From Affinirhizobium lemnae (GTDB lineage Bacteria; Pseudomonadota; Alphaproteobacteria; Rhizobiales; Rhizobiaceae): 64,000 nucleotides of DNA. Position numbers and translations under genes: made by a program. Shown piece after piece: positions 19,803 to 30,077 of this stretch. The notes below the pieces were generated by a model that did not search any database, had not been told where the DNA came from, and was given only the letters and a program-made list of their open reading frames with translations. The first letter of the stretch is position 1, and each line of letters starts with the position of its first letter. The DNA lies in the NCBI RefSeq assembly GCF_022968395.1, contig NZ_JALJQZ010000014.1:1-64000 (forward strand), given 5' to 3'.

Positions 19803-20507
19803 ATGGCTCAACAATTGCTTATGCCGAAGGCGACCGCAGTCTGGCTCGTCGACAACACGGCACTCTCCTTCGATCAGATTGCTCAGTTTTGCAAGCTGCA
19901 TCCGCTCGAAGTGAAAGCAATTGCGGATGGTGAAGCAGCGCAGGGCATCAAGGGCCTGGACCCGATCGCGACCGGCCAGCTTTCCCGCGACGAGATCGCA
20001 CGCGCCGAGAAAGACATCAACTACAAGCTGAAGCTTTCCGAGCCGAAGGTTCGCGTTCCGGAATCGAAGCGCCGCGGCCCGCGTTACACCCCGGTTTCCA
20101 AGCGTCAGGATCGTCCCAATGCCATTCTCTGGCTGGTTCGCAACCACCCGGAACTCAAGGATACGCAGATCTCGCGTTTGGTCGGGACGACAAAATCGAC
20201 CATTGAGCAGATCCGCGAGCGTACCCATTGGAACGCTGCCAACCTGACGCCGATGGATCCGGTTACGCTGGGCCTTTGCAGCCAGATCGATCTCGATCTG
20301 GAAGTAGAACGCGCATCGAAAAACCGTCCGCTGCCGACAGCAGCGGAACTCGGCGCGACACTGCAGGCCGCGAACGAGACCGAAAATCTCGGTTACCGTT
20401 ACGAGCGCGAAGAAGAAAAAGAACTGGATGCAGACGCTGTCTTCGCCAAGCTTTCATCGCTCAAGTCCACGCGTCGGGATGACGACGAGGAAGAAGATCG
20501 CTTCTGA
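19803..20507 (+). CDS. trcR: Cell cycle transcriptional regulator TrcR (DUF1013)
   Basis: 234 aa. DUF1013 proteins are found in alphaproteobacteria and named TrcR for their role in cell-cycle transcription. The sequence starts MAQQLLMPKATAVWLVDNT and continues with an HTH-like DTQISRLVGTTKSTIEQIRERTHW (about 118-141), then an acidic C-terminus (DDDEEEDRF). It contains no enzyme motif. Monocistronic, with its own terminator. The regulator name is from the family; targets in this organism are unknown. Confidence 0.88.
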   Translation: MAQQLLMPKATAVWLVDNTALSFDQIAQFCKLHPLEVKAIADGEAAQGIKGLDPIATGQLSRDEIARAEKDINYKLKLSEPKVRVPESKRRGPRYTPVSKRQDRPNAILWLVRNHPELKDTQISRLVGTTKSTIEQIRERTHWNAANLTPMDPVTLGLCSQIDLDLEVERASKNRPLPTAAELGATLQAANETENLGYRYEREEEKELDADAVFAKLSSLKSTRRDDDEEEDRF

Positions 20508-20529
20508 TCTTTGGTGGATCGTATTGAAG

Positions 20530-20556
20530 AAGCCGGCCTTGCGAACCGGCTTTTTT
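20530..20556 (+). terminator. Rho-independent terminator of trcR
   Basis: AAGCCGG (20530-20536) pairs with CCGGCTT (20546-20552), and the arm runs into six T residues (20551-20556). It lies 23 bp after the trcR stop, ahead of the convergent prpE end. Confidence 0.85.
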
Positions 20557-20586
20557 ATTGGAAGAGAATCTGACTTCCTATTTTGG

Positions 20587-22524
20587 TTAGCCGGCTAGAG
20601 CTTTCTGGGGCTCGCAATATCCATGCTTCTGCAGAATTTCGCTGATCTCATCAAGGATAGTGGGATCATCGATGGTCGCGGGCATTTTCCAAGGTAATCC
20701 ATCCGCAATCTTCTGCATGGTGCCACGCAAGATTTTGCCGGACCGTGTCTTGGGCAGACGCGTCACGACCATGACATTCTTGAAAGCGGCGACGGGACCT
20801 ATTTCGTTGCGAACGAGCTCCACGATTTCCTTGGCAATCAGTTTTTCATCACGATCAACCTTGGCTTTCAGCACAAGGAAGCCGCACGGAATCTGACCTT
20901 TCAGCGCATCTGCGACGCCGATGACGGCACACTCCGCCACATCAGGATGCATGGCGCAGACTTCTTCCATGGCACCTGTCGACAGACGGTGACCGGCGCA
21001 GTTGATGATGTCGTCGGTCCGCGCCATGACGAATACGTAGCCATCTTCATCCACCAGACCGGCGTCCGCGGTTTTGTAGTAGCCTGGAAACTCCTCCAGG
21101 CAGGACGTACGGAATCGATCGTCCGCATTCCAGAAGCTGACCAGACATCCCGGCGGAAGCGGCAGTTTGAGGACGATGTTGCCAAGCGTATTGGCAGGGA
21201 CCGGGTGTCCGGCATCGTCCACCACTTGGAGGTCATAACCGGGCATGGGAAGGGTAGGGGAACCATATTTGACGGGCATGAGACCGAGCCCAACAGGATT
21301 TCCGGCGACAGGCCATCCTGTTTCGGTCTGCCACCAGTGGTCGATCACCGGCACCTTCAGCATGCGTTCGGCCCACTTGATGGTCTCGGTATCGGCCCGT
21401 TCACCCGCCAGAAACAGAGCCCGCAGGCCAGACGTATCGTAGCGCGCAATATGTTCACCATCACCATCCTCCCGGCGTATGGCGCGGAAGGCCGTCGGAG
21501 CGGTGAACATGACCTTGACGTCATGATCCTGCACGATACGCCAATAGGTGCCGGCATCCGGAGTGCCGATCGGCTTGCCTTCGAAGATGACGCTGGCATT
21601 CCCCGCAATCAGCGGTCCGTAGACGATGTAGGAGTGGCCGACGACCCAGCCGATATCCGAAGCCGCCCAGAATGTTTCACCGGGTTTCACGCCAAAGAAG
21701 TTGCGCATGCTCCAGAGCAGGGCGACCATATGGCCCCCATTATCGCGTACGACGCCTTTAGGCTGGCCGGTCGTCCCGGATGTGTAGAGCACGTAAAGCG
21801 GATCCGTTGCGAGAACCGGAACGCAAGGCACCTGTGTGCCCTTGACCTTCTCCGCCTCCACCGCCTGAGCGAAATCCATGTCGCCATGCTCATACCGGAG
21901 CACCGCATGATGCTGATCTCGTTGCAGGATGATGCAGGCCTGCGGCTTGACCTTTGCCATATCAACGGCCTGGTCGAGCAATGGCTTGTAGGGAACGACG
22001 CGCCCGGGCTCCAATCCGCAGCTGGCGCTGATCACGATCTTGGCCTGCGAGTCATCCAGCCGCGTTGCCAGCTCATGGGCCGCAAAGCCCCCGAAAACCA
22101 CCGAGTGGATCGCGCCGAGACGCGCGCAAGCCAGCATGGAGAACGTCGCTTCTGCCACCATCGGCATGTAGATGACGACCCGGTCGCCTTTTTCAACGCC
22201 CAGGTTTTGCAGAACAGCAGCAATAGCCTGAACTTCCGTCAGCACTTCGTTATAGGTATAGACGCGCTTCTCGCCCGTCATGGCGCTATCATAAATGAGG
22301 GCGGGCTGGGCACCTTTGCCATCTGCTACGTGCCTGTCGAGACAGTTATAGCAGGTGTTGGTTTCGCCTCCGACGAACCAGCGCCCATAGACGCCCTGTG
22401 ATTCGTCGAAAATCTTGTCCGGCTGCTTGAACCAGTGAAGATTGTCCGCTTGCTTCGCCCAGAACGCTTGCGGGTTCTGTTGCCAGTCCTGATAGACCTC
22501 GCGATATCGGCTGTTTGCGTGCAT
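20587..22524 (-). CDS. prpE: Propionyl-CoA synthetase
   Basis: 645 aa acyl-CoA synthetase close to Acs but of the PrpE branch (no Acs-type long N-terminus; starts YREVYQDWQQNPQAFW). It has YTSGTTGQPKGVVRDNGGH and the C-terminal [11 protein letters not shown] with the regulatory Lys. It activates propionate for the methylmalonyl-CoA or methylcitrate route; no other gene of these routes is nearby. Start at 22524, with GGGAGGATCAG upstream. It ends against trcR. Confidence 0.92.
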   Translation of the reverse strand: MHANSRYREVYQDWQQNPQAFWAKQADNLHWFKQPDKIFDESQGVYGRWFVGGETNTCYNCLDRHVADGKGAQPALIYDSAMTGEKRVYTYNEVLTEVQAIAAVLQNLGVEKGDRVVIYMPMVAEATFSMLACARLGAIHSVVFGGFAAHELATRLDDSQAKIVISASCGLEPGRVVPYKPLLDQAVDMAKVKPQACIILQRDQHHAVLRYEHGDMDFAQAVEAEKVKGTQVPCVPVLATDPLYVLYTSGTTGQPKGVVRDNGGHMVALLWSMRNFFGVKPGETFWAASDIGWVVGHSYIVYGPLIAGNASVIFEGKPIGTPDAGTYWRIVQDHDVKVMFTAPTAFRAIRREDGDGEHIARYDTSGLRALFLAGERADTETIKWAERMLKVPVIDHWWQTETGWPVAGNPVGLGLMPVKYGSPTLPMPGYDLQVVDDAGHPVPANTLGNIVLKLPLPPGCLVSFWNADDRFRTSCLEEFPGYYKTADAGLVDEDGYVFVMARTDDIINCAGHRLSTGAMEEVCAMHPDVAECAVIGVADALKGQIPCGFLVLKAKVDRDEKLIAKEIVELVRNEIGPVAAFKNVMVVTRLPKTRSGKILRGTMQKIADGLPWKMPATIDDPTILDEISEILQKHGYCEPQKALAG

Positions 22525-22625
22525 CTGATCCTCCCATCGTCTGCCGCACATATTCGAGCACACAGATTAGGAGGTCAGAAGGCGCGTGGAAAGCCCGACG
22601 AAAGAGGGACGCCTCTTGCGCTTTA

Positions 22626-23285
22626 TCAGCGATGACCAAAAATCGCGGAACCGACCCGGACGCTGGTGGCACCAAAACCAATAGCCGTTTCGAAGTCACC
22701 CGACATTCCCATGGAGAGCTTGGACACGCCCGCCTCATCCGCCAACTTGCGAAGCAATGCGAAATAGGGACCAGGATGATCTTCCGCGGGAGGGATACAC
22801 ATCAGGCCCTCAATCTCCAGCTTCAGTTCATCGCGACAGAAATTGACGAAAGCAACCGTCTGTTTCGGCTCGATACCGGCCTTTTGCGGCTCCATTCCGA
22901 TATTGACCTGCACATAAAGCCGAACGGTCTTGCCTTGCTTTTGCATTTCTGTTGCCACCGCCCGGGCAATCTTCTCCCGGTCAATGGTTTCGATGACATC
23001 AAAAAGCGCAACTGCGTCAGCCGCCTTGTTCGATTGCAGAGGACCAATAAGGTGGAGCTCGATGCCAGGAGTTTCCGCCTTCAGCTGTGGCCACTTTCCT
23101 TCGCTTTCCTGAACACGGTTTTCACCGAACACGCGCTGACCGGCTGAAATAACGGGGCGAATCGCATCAGCATCGAAAGTTTTGGAAACGGCAACCAGCG
23201 TTACCGATGCTTCCGCGCGGCCCGCATCCCGTTCCGCCATCGAAATCTTCTGCTTAACGTCCTGAAGTCGCTCTTCGACAGTCAT
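22626..23285 (-). CDS. YggS/PROSC family PLP-binding protein
   Basis: 219 aa, PLP homeostasis protein family. The PLP Lys is in VTLVAVSKTF (about residue 34), and FGENRVQE, LIGPLQSNK and LSMGMSGDFE follow in the usual order. It binds PLP but has no known enzymatic activity. It lies divergent from leuS over 162 bp. In many bacteria it is near proC or cell-division genes, which is not so here. Confidence 0.94.
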   Translation of the reverse strand: MTVEERLQDVKQKISMAERDAGRAEASVTLVAVSKTFDADAIRPVISAGQRVFGENRVQESEGKWPQLKAETPGIELHLIGPLQSNKAADAVALFDVIETIDREKIARAVATEMQKQGKTVRLYVQVNIGMEPQKAGIEPKQTVAFVNFCRDELKLEIEGLMCIPPAEDHPGPYFALLRKLADEAGVSKLSMGMSGDFETAIGFGATSVRVGSAIFGHR

Positions 23286-23447
23286 CGCCTTGCCTCAATT
23301 GTTCTGCTGCATCGCAGTTAGCGAGTAAGCAGGTCCATGCCAAGGGATTGATCGCGTTCTGACCCTCACGAGCCTCAAAAACTTGACGCTCAACGCCTTT
23401 CGTGATGAAGGTCACCGCAACTGTATTCATACCCGGAATTCTCTGAA

Positions 23448-26081
23448 ATGGCGACCGAACGTTACAATCCGCGGGATGCCGAACCCCGTTGGCAGGCAAA
23501 GTGGTCCGAATCGAAAACCTTCGAGACAGACAACAGCGATACGCGCGACAAATATTACGTGCTCGAGATGTTCCCCTATCCATCGGGCCGCATACATATG
23601 GGCCACGTGCGCAACTATGCCATGGGGGATGTCGTCGCTCGCTACAAGCGTGCGCGTGGTTTCAACGTTCTGCATCCCATGGGCTGGGATGCATTTGGCA
23701 TGCCAGCAGAAAACGCAGCGATGCAGAACAAGGTTCATCCGAAGGACTGGACCTACCAGAACATTGCCACCATGCGCGGCCAGCTGAAATCCATGGGCCT
23801 TTCATTGGATTGGGCGCGGGAGTTCGCAACCTGCGACGTCGCCTACTATCAGCGTCAGCAGCACCTGTTCCTCGACATGATGGAAAAGGGTCTGGTCTAC
23901 CGCAAGCAGTCGAAAGTCAACTGGGATCCGGTCGATCAGACTGTTCTCGCCAATGAGCAGGTCATCGAAGGGCGCGGCTGGCGTTCCGGGGCACTTGTCG
24001 AACAGCGCGAACTGACCCAGTGGTTCTTCAAGATTACAGAGTTCGCACAAGACCTGCTTGATTCGCTGGACGGCCTCGACCAGTGGCCGGAAAAGGTGCG
24101 TCTGATGCAGAAGAACTGGATCGGTCGCTCTGAAGGCCTGACCATTCGCTGGGAACTGGCGGAAGCAAGCCGTACTGCTGCGGACTGCAGCGAAATTGAA
24201 GTCTATACGACCCGTCCTGACACTCTGTTTGGCGCATCCTTCCTCGCGATCTCGGCAGATCACCCTGTCGCCAAGGCGCTGGCGGCATCCAACAGCGAGA
24301 TCCAGGATTTCTGCGAGGAATGCCGTCGTCAGGGCACATCGCTTGCCGCGCTCGAAACAGCCGAGAAGAAGGGCTACAATACAGGCCTGTTCGTCAGGCA
24401 CCCGCTCGATCCAGCTTTGGAAGTTCCGGTGTACATCGCGAATTTCGTCCTGATGGATTACGGCACAGGCGCCATTTTCGGCTGCCCGTCTGGCGATCAG
24501 CGCGACCTGGATTTCGCCCGCAAGTACGATCTCTCCGTTGTTCCAGTGGTCATGCCGGAAGGTGGCGATGCAGCCAGCTTCACCGTGGGCACCGAGGCCT
24601 ATGACGGTGACGGCGTGATGATCAATTCCCGATTCCTGGATGGTCTGACGACAGACGCCGCCTTCCAGAAGGTAGCCGATCTGCTGACATCCCAGCAACT
24701 TGGGAACGCTCCACAGGCTGCCCGTAAGGTGAACTTCCGCCTGCGAGATTGGGGCGTTTCTCGCCAACGCTATTGGGGTTGCCCGATCCCGGTCATTCAT
24801 TGCGAAGACTGTGGCGTCGTCCCGGTGCCGAAGAAAGATCTGCCCGTTCAGCTTCCGGATGACGTGACCTTCGATGTACCCGGAAACCCGCTGGACCGTC
24901 ACCCGACCTGGCGCAATGTGGCGTGCCCATGCTGTGGCAAGCCTGCTCGTCGTGAGACGGACACAATGGACACCTTTGTGGATTCCAGCTGGTACTTCGC
25001 CCGCTTCACAGCGCCTTGGGAAGACAATCCGACAGATCCGGTAGTGGCCAACCGCTGGCTTCCCGTGGACCAGTACATCGGCGGCATCGAGCATGCGATC
25101 CTGCATCTCCTTTATTCGCGCTTCTTTACGCGCGCCATGCGCGAGACGGGTCATCTCGACCTAAAGGAACCCTTCAAGGGCCTCTTTACGCAGGGCATGG
25201 TGGTTCATGAAACCTACCGCCTCGGCGAAGGCCAGAGCGGCCAGTGGGTCGCACCCGCGGATATCCGTATTGAAGAGGTTGATGGTGCCCGCAAAGCCTT
25301 CCTCTTGAGTTCCGGGGCGGAAGTGGCCATCGGCTCGATTGAAAAGATGTCGAAGTCGAAGAAGAACGTCGTGGATCCCGACGACATCATCGCTTCCTAT
25401 GGTGCCGACACTGCCCGCTTCTTCGTGTTGTCCGACTCGCCTCCCGATCGCGATGTCATCTGGTCTGAGGCCGGAGTTGAGGGCTCGCACCGGTTCGTCC
25501 AGCGCGTCTGGCGCCTTGTCTCGGAAGCGGCACCTATTTTGAGCCAGGTTGCGGCGAACCCCGCCAAGGAAGGCGCTGCGCTGTCTGTTTCACAGGCCGC
25601 ACACAAGACTTTGCAGGCCGTTCAACAGGACTATGACAAGCTGGCGTTCAACAAGGCCGTTGCACGCATCTACGAACTGGTGAACACTCTTGCATCTCCC
25701 CTGACGCAGGTGGCAGCAGGCACGCAGGATGATACCTATGTTGCTGCTGTCCGTGATGCTGCACATATCCTGATCCAGATCGTCGCGCCAATGACCCCCC
25801 ATCTTGCGGAAGAGTGCTGGTCTGTGCTCGGCAATCAAGGTCTTGTCGCAGAAGCTACTTGGCCTGCCTTCGACCCGGCTCTGGTTGCTGATAACGAGGT
25901 CACTCTTCCGGTCCAAATTAACGGAAAGAAGCGTGCCGAATTGACAATCGCGCGTGACGCAGACCAGAATGCGGTTCAAGCTGCGGTCCTGCAGCTGGAG
26001 GCGGTTCAGGCTGCTCTTTCCGGTAGCGCACCGAAGAATATCATTATCGTCCCACAGAGGATCATCAACATTGTTGTTTGA
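23448..26081 (+). CDS. leuS: Leucyl-tRNA synthetase
   Basis: 877 aa class Ia synthetase. The HIGH-type motif is [15 protein letters not shown] (about 43-57), the KMSKS loop is [12 protein letters not shown] (about 628), and the CP1 editing domain lies between about 225 and 420 with TTRPDTLFG. Zinc-type cysteines are seen around 448-495 ([16 protein letters not shown]). First gene of a leuS-lptE-holA operon; its last codons overlap the lptE start. Confidence 0.98.
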   Translation: MATERYNPRDAEPRWQAKWSESKTFETDNSDTRDKYYVLEMFPYPSGRIHMGHVRNYAMGDVVARYKRARGFNVLHPMGWDAFGMPAENAAMQNKVHPKDWTYQNIATMRGQLKSMGLSLDWAREFATCDVAYYQRQQHLFLDMMEKGLVYRKQSKVNWDPVDQTVLANEQVIEGRGWRSGALVEQRELTQWFFKITEFAQDLLDSLDGLDQWPEKVRLMQKNWIGRSEGLTIRWELAEASRTAADCSEIEVYTTRPDTLFGASFLAISADHPVAKALAASNSEIQDFCEECRRQGTSLAALETAEKKGYNTGLFVRHPLDPALEVPVYIANFVLMDYGTGAIFGCPSGDQRDLDFARKYDLSVVPVVMPEGGDAASFTVGTEAYDGDGVMINSRFLDGLTTDAAFQKVADLLTSQQLGNAPQAARKVNFRLRDWGVSRQRYWGCPIPVIHCEDCGVVPVPKKDLPVQLPDDVTFDVPGNPLDRHPTWRNVACPCCGKPARRETDTMDTFVDSSWYFARFTAPWEDNPTDPVVANRWLPVDQYIGGIEHAILHLLYSRFFTRAMRETGHLDLKEPFKGLFTQGMVVHETYRLGEGQSGQWVAPADIRIEEVDGARKAFLLSSGAEVAIGSIEKMSKSKKNVVDPDDIIASYGADTARFFVLSDSPPDRDVIWSEAGVEGSHRFVQRVWRLVSEAAPILSQVAANPAKEGAALSVSQAAHKTLQAVQQDYDKLAFNKAVARIYELVNTLASPLTQVAAGTQDDTYVAAVRDAAHILIQIVAPMTPHLAEECWSVLGNQGLVAEATWPAFDPALVADNEVTLPVQINGKKRAELTIARDADQNAVQAAVLQLEAVQAALSGSAPKNIIIVPQRIINIVV

Positions 26082-26592
26082 GCGTTCTTCCGCCCTGCGG
26101 CAAATCGGTCGCGCCGTGGCATCGATTGCAATTGTGGCAGCCCTTGCGGGCTGCCAGGCTCGCCCGCTCTATTCTTCGGCCGGAGGAGTTCCGGTGAAGA
26201 TGGCTGCCATCAAGATCAACCCTCTTGGTGACCGCGTCGGACAGGAGGTTCGTAATCGCCTTGTCTTCCTGACGGGTGGTGGGGCTGGCGAACCTACACT
26301 CGCTGAATATCAGCTTCAACTCTCCGTCACGTCCACCCGTGCCAATATTCTCGACGACGAGATCGCAGCGGCGGTTCTTCCGGGGCGCGTCACCGTCTCT
26401 GCTACCTATGCACTGACACGTATAAAAGATGGTCAAGTGCTGAAATCGGCTACCCGCTCGTCGACCGCACTGCTCGATCTGAGCAATCAGGAATTTGCGA
26501 AGTTGCGCGCCTATCGGGATGCCGAGAACCGGGCGGCGAACGAAGTCGCGGAATTCGTCCGGGCGGATTTGGCGATGGCGCTTTCCAAATAG
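26074..26592 (+). CDS. lptE: LPS assembly lipoprotein LptE
   Basis: 172 aa outer-membrane lipoprotein that plugs the LptD channel for LPS export. The signal sequence has a lipobox ALAGC at about residues 24-28; [15 protein letters not shown] opens the conserved domain. No ATG is available: a TTG at 26074 (or 26071) overlaps the leuS stop in the form TTGTTTGA and gives a normal signal sequence, so I used it. Position between leuS and holA is the same as in E. coli, which supports the call. Confidence 0.87.
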   Translation: MFERSSALRQIGRAVASIAIVAALAGCQARPLYSSAGGVPVKMAAIKINPLGDRVGQEVRNRLVFLTGGGAGEPTLAEYQLQLSVTSTRANILDDEIAAAVLPGRVTVSATYALTRIKDGQVLKSATRSSTALLDLSNQEFAKLRAYRDAENRAANEVAEFVRADLAMALSK

Positions 26593-26595
26593 ACT

Positions 26596-27639
26596 ATGGC
26601 CGAAATCAAAGCGCACGAATTTGATCGGTTGCTCTCACGAGCAACCGAACTCTATCGTATTTTCCTAGTCTATGGCCCTGATAAAGGTCTAGTGTCGGAA
26701 CGTGCGAAGATGCTTGCGGAAAAAGCAGGCGTAAACGTCGATGACCCCTTTTCCTATACGCGTCTCGATCTATTGGAACTGCAGGGGGATCCTGGCCGGC
26801 TGATCGACGAAGTCAACTCACTTGGTTTGTTTGGCGGGCAAAAAGTCATTCACCTACGCGGATCGGGCTCTGAGAAGATTGTGGCTGACGCGGTTGCGAC
26901 AATCGACTCAGGCCGAATTCCCGACAACATACTGATCATCGAAGGTGGCGATCTGAAGAAGGGTAGCGCTCTGCGAAAAAATGCAGAGCAAGCGAAAATG
27001 GCCGTCTCCATTCCGTGCTATTCAGACGATGTAAAGGCGCTCAATGCCTTGATCGATCAGGAATTGACACAAGCTGATCTTCGGATCACTCCCGAAGCTC
27101 GCACTACCCTGCTTGAAGCACTCGGTGGAGATCGTGTCGCATCTCGAAACGAGATACGAAAACTAGTCCTTTACTGTATGCAGCTGAAGCAAATCGAGCA
27201 GTACCACGTGACCGATATCATCGGAGACGCAAGTGCCATCTCGGCTGATGATGCAGTGGATTGTGTCCTGGCGGGTGACCTTGACGGTCTTCACCGCGCA
27301 ATCCAGAAAATTGTCCAATCTAAGCAGCCGATCTTTCTTGTTTTGCAGTCCTGCTTACGAACATTCCAAATGCTCGATGCGATGAGAGCAGAAATGGAAG
27401 AGAAGCGTTTGCAGAGCGCTCAAATCATGCAAACCTCAGGTCGCCATATTCATTTCAAGCGTAAGCCTTTAATGGAGAAGGCACTGAGAAATTGGTCATC
27501 AACTTCATTGGCCCGTGAGACGCAGAGGCTGCACACCGCGATTTATCAGTCACGTCAGCAGGCACAGTTGGATGACTCGATAGCGTTTCAGACGCTCCTT
27601 GCATCGGCGCTTCAATCTCAGCGCGCAAACAGATCCTAA
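26596..27639 (+). CDS. holA: DNA polymerase III subunit delta
   Basis: 347 aa clamp-loader subunit that opens the beta clamp. The N-terminal region has LVYGPDKGLVSERA and LGLFGGQKVIHLRG, and the whole protein fits the HolA architecture (AAA+ fold without a working Walker A, then the helical collar). Starts 4 bp after lptE. It is convergent with parB over 87 bp, where I see no clear hairpin. Confidence 0.93.
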   Translation: MAEIKAHEFDRLLSRATELYRIFLVYGPDKGLVSERAKMLAEKAGVNVDDPFSYTRLDLLELQGDPGRLIDEVNSLGLFGGQKVIHLRGSGSEKIVADAVATIDSGRIPDNILIIEGGDLKKGSALRKNAEQAKMAVSIPCYSDDVKALNALIDQELTQADLRITPEARTTLLEALGGDRVASRNEIRKLVLYCMQLKQIEQYHVTDIIGDASAISADDAVDCVLAGDLDGLHRAIQKIVQSKQPIFLVLQSCLRTFQMLDAMRAEMEEKRLQSAQIMQTSGRHIHFKRKPLMEKALRNWSSTSLARETQRLHTAIYQSRQQAQLDDSIAFQTLLASALQSQRANRS

Positions 27640-27726
27640 CATGCCGGCTGTCGCTTCCCTCTATCAGCGCTGAGGCCGCATTGAAAATCTGACAGAAAGA
27701 CCTCATAAGCCGGCTTAACAAGACGT

Positions 27727-28608
27727 TCAGCGTCGTTCCAGCAACCGGCAAACCTCTTCCAGCTGCTCCAACGTCTTATAGTTGATCTTGATATGTCCGC
27801 TACCACCCCTGTGACTGATCTTGATTTCAAGACCAAGAGAGTCGCTCAACGACCGTTCAAGAGCAAGCGTATCTGAATCTTTGTTTTGTATCGGAGCAAG
27901 CTTTGGCGGCTCTGACTGCGCCTTGATGTCATTTTGCGCGAGGCGCTCGGCATCCCGAACAGACATACCCTTATTGACAATGACCTTCGCCAATCCGGTG
28001 GGATCGGAGGTGGAGACAAGTGCACGAGCATGACCGGCTGACAGTTTGCCGCCGGCCAGCAAATCGCGAACAGGCTCCGGAAGCTTCAGCAGGCGCAAAC
28101 TATTTGCAACATGGCTTCTGCTCTTACCGATGATTTCGCCAAGATCATTCTGTGTATAGCCATGCTCGGCGATCAGTTGCTCGTAGCCGAGAGCCTCTTC
28201 CAGCGGATTGAGATCGGAGCGTTGGACATTCTCAACAATTGCGATTTCCAACGCTGTACGATCATCCACATCACGCACGATAACCGGAATTTCAATAAGC
28301 CCAGCCAACTGGGCTGCACGCCATCGGCGCTCGCCAGCAATAATCTCAAAACCTGAAGGAATTGTACGCACGACAACTGGCTGCACGATCCCGTGTTGCC
28401 GCAATGACGCAGCGAGATCATGCAATTCCGCCTCATCGAACATCCGACGAGGGTTTCGAGGATTTCGGGTAATCAGCTCGATTGGAACGAGGCGATCTGG
28501 ATTCACGGGTTTTGCTTGTTGTTCGCCCAAAGGGGCGACCTGATCCATTTCCCCAATGAGGGCAGCCAGGCCACGCCCAAGACGGCGCCGTGAAGGATCA
28601 TCAACCAC
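27727..28608 (-). CDS. parB: Chromosome partitioning protein ParB
   Basis: 293 aa CTP-dependent clamp that loads at parS and spreads on DNA. The N-terminal CTPase part has RRMFDEAELHDLAASLRQHG and the box GERRWRAAQLAGL (about 93-105); an HTH follows (TQNDLGEIIGKSRSHVANSLRL, about 150-170), and the C-terminal dimer domain ends LEEVCRLLE. It lies 37 bp after parA. A perfect parS is 1.4 kb away in rsmG. Confidence 0.96.
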   Translation of the reverse strand: MVDDPSRRRLGRGLAALIGEMDQVAPLGEQQAKPVNPDRLVPIELITRNPRNPRRMFDEAELHDLAASLRQHGIVQPVVVRTIPSGFEIIAGERRWRAAQLAGLIEIPVIVRDVDDRTALEIAIVENVQRSDLNPLEEALGYEQLIAEHGYTQNDLGEIIGKSRSHVANSLRLLKLPEPVRDLLAGGKLSAGHARALVSTSDPTGLAKVIVNKGMSVRDAERLAQNDIKAQSEPPKLAPIQNKDSDTLALERSLSDSLGLEIKISHRGGSGHIKINYKTLEQLEEVCRLLERR

Positions 28609-28645
28609 TGTACTGGTTCCTATTTTTTCCGTTCAAACGTCCTGA

Positions 28646-29437
28646 TCAAGCCGCCTTACGACGGCGCTCTCTCTGGATAACTTCAGATGCTAACTGAAGA
28701 TAGGCTTGGCTACCGGCGCATTTAAGGTCGTACAAGATAGCGGGCTTGCCATAGGATGGCGCTTCCGACACTCGAACATTCCGAGGTATCAATGTGTGAT
28801 AAACCTTGTCACCCAGGTATGTTCGCACATCATTGACGACCTGCTGTGCGAGATTGTTTCTCGCATCGAACATTGTCAGAACGATTCCCTGAATATCCAG
28901 ATGCGGATTCACGCTCTGCCGAACCTGATCTACAGTTTCAAGCAATTGACTCAGCCCTTCCAAGGCAAAGAACTCACATTGGAGCGGCACAAGCACCGAA
29001 TGCGCGGCCGTCATTGCGTTGACAGTGAGAAGATTGAAAGATGGCGGGCAATCAAGCAGGACGTAGCTGTATCCTTGCGCATCCGGTTGGGACAGAGCTC
29101 GACGCAGACGGAATGCTCGATCGCTTTCGCGACCAATCTCCATCTCCAAGCCTAGGAGATCCATCGTAGAGGGGACGATTGAAAGATTTGGAACTGCGGT
29201 TGCCACAACTGCCTCGCTCACAGACGCATTTCCCATCATCACATCGAATGAGGACAGATGACGATTGCGCCGATCAATACCGAGGCCCGTGCTTGCATTT
29301 CCTTGCGGATCCAGATCAACGATCAAGACATGCTCACCAATTGCAGCCAGTGCTGTCGCAAGGTTGATGGCAGTCGTTGTCTTTCCCACGCCACCCTTTT
29401 GGTTCGCTATTGCAATAATGCGATTAGGTTCCTGCAT
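28646..29437 (-). CDS. parA: Chromosome partitioning ATPase ParA
   Basis: 263 aa. Deviant Walker A NQKGGVGKTTTAIN (about 12-25), VDLDPQGNASTGLGI (about 41-55) and LLDCPPS (about 125) are all intact. The N-terminus is short, so it is a chromosomal (type Ib-like) ParA without the HTH of plasmid RepA/ParA. Together with ParB and parS it moves the origin to the cell pole. 18 bp after rsmG in the mnmE-mnmG-rsmG-parA-parB cluster. Confidence 0.97.
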   Translation of the reverse strand: MQEPNRIIAIANQKGGVGKTTTAINLATALAAIGEHVLIVDLDPQGNASTGLGIDRRNRHLSSFDVMMGNASVSEAVVATAVPNLSIVPSTMDLLGLEMEIGRESDRAFRLRRALSQPDAQGYSYVLLDCPPSFNLLTVNAMTAAHSVLVPLQCEFFALEGLSQLLETVDQVRQSVNPHLDIQGIVLTMFDARNNLAQQVVNDVRTYLGDKVYHTLIPRNVRVSEAPSYGKPAILYDLKCAGSQAYLQLASEVIQRERRRKAA

Positions 29438-29455
29438 TTTGACACCCGCGACCTG

Positions 29456-30076
29456 TTACGATGCGCGCTTGAGACCTGAGATCTGTAGCACGACTGAATC
29501 TTCTTCCACTTGGCTTGCGTGTTTTAACAGATCAAAGGTCCAACTTCTATTGGCTTTCAAAACCTCTGTTTGATAATCCCGCCCTTTGTGAAGATAAGCG
29601 GTGACACCCGACCTATTCTGCATCCATGGACTGCAGTAATCGAGCAGAAGCGGAAGTTCCGCGAGAGCCCTTGCCGAAATCGCATTGATGTCTTTTGAAA
29701 TGACGGCAGGCGCGTCTTCAATCCTCACTGTATGGACGGAGCCACGAGCACCGGTTTCGCTGAGTACAGTTCGTAAGAACGAAGCCTTTTTGTGATTGCT
29801 CTCCACAAGATCTACCCAGCCAGACCCTGTTTCTGCCAAGAGAATAGCTGTGATAACTCCTGGAAAACCACCGCCAGACCCGAGATCAAGCCATTGGCAG
29901 GGTTCAGGATTGAGCTGATAGATTTGAGCGCTGTCTGCAAAATGGCGGCTCCAAAGATCGCCTTTAGTCGAGGGCGCGACTAAATTGATGGCTTTCGCCC
30001 ATTTGTTAAACAGCTCGGCATACGTATTGAGTCGCTCTTCTGTTTCACGTGAAACAGCCATCCCGTTTAACTTCAT
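29456..30076 (-). CDS. rsmG: 16S rRNA (guanine527-N7)-methyltransferase
   Basis: 206 aa. SAM-dependent enzyme with [11 protein letters not shown] (about 68-78) and NLVAPS before it. Start at 30076, one base after the mnmG stop; an ATG at 30061 is the alternative. Residues V-S-R-E-T near the N-terminus are encoded by a perfect parS palindrome, so the DNA has two functions here. Fourth place in the tRNA/rRNA modification and partition cluster is typical for bacteria. Confidence 0.96.
   Translation of the reverse strand: MKLNGMAVSRETEERLNTYAELFNKWAKAINLVAPSTKGDLWSRHFADSAQIYQLNPEPCQWLDLGSGGGFPGVITAILLAETGSGWVDLVESNHKKASFLRTVLSETGARGSVHTVRIEDAPAVISKDINAISARALAELPLLLDYCSPWMQNRSGVTAYLHKGRDYQTEVLKANRSWTFDLLKHASQVEEDSVVLQISGLKRAS
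30041..30056. promoter_or_regulatory. parS: parS centromere site, perfect (within rsmG)
   Basis: TGTTTCACGTGAAACA, a perfect 16-bp palindrome and an exact match to the bacterial parS consensus recognised by ParB. It lies in the first codons of rsmG, 1.4 kb from parB and 6.3 kb from the predicted oriC. Confidence 0.93.
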
Positions 30077-30077
30077 C

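Noticed and set aside
20947..22401. A 484-codon plus-strand frame opposite prpE
   Set aside because: It is the antisense shadow of a G+C-rich enzyme gene with all family motifs; the antisense product shows no domain or start site.
23802..25154. A 450-codon minus-strand frame opposite leuS
   Set aside because: Antisense shadow of leuS, without ribosome binding site or family motif.
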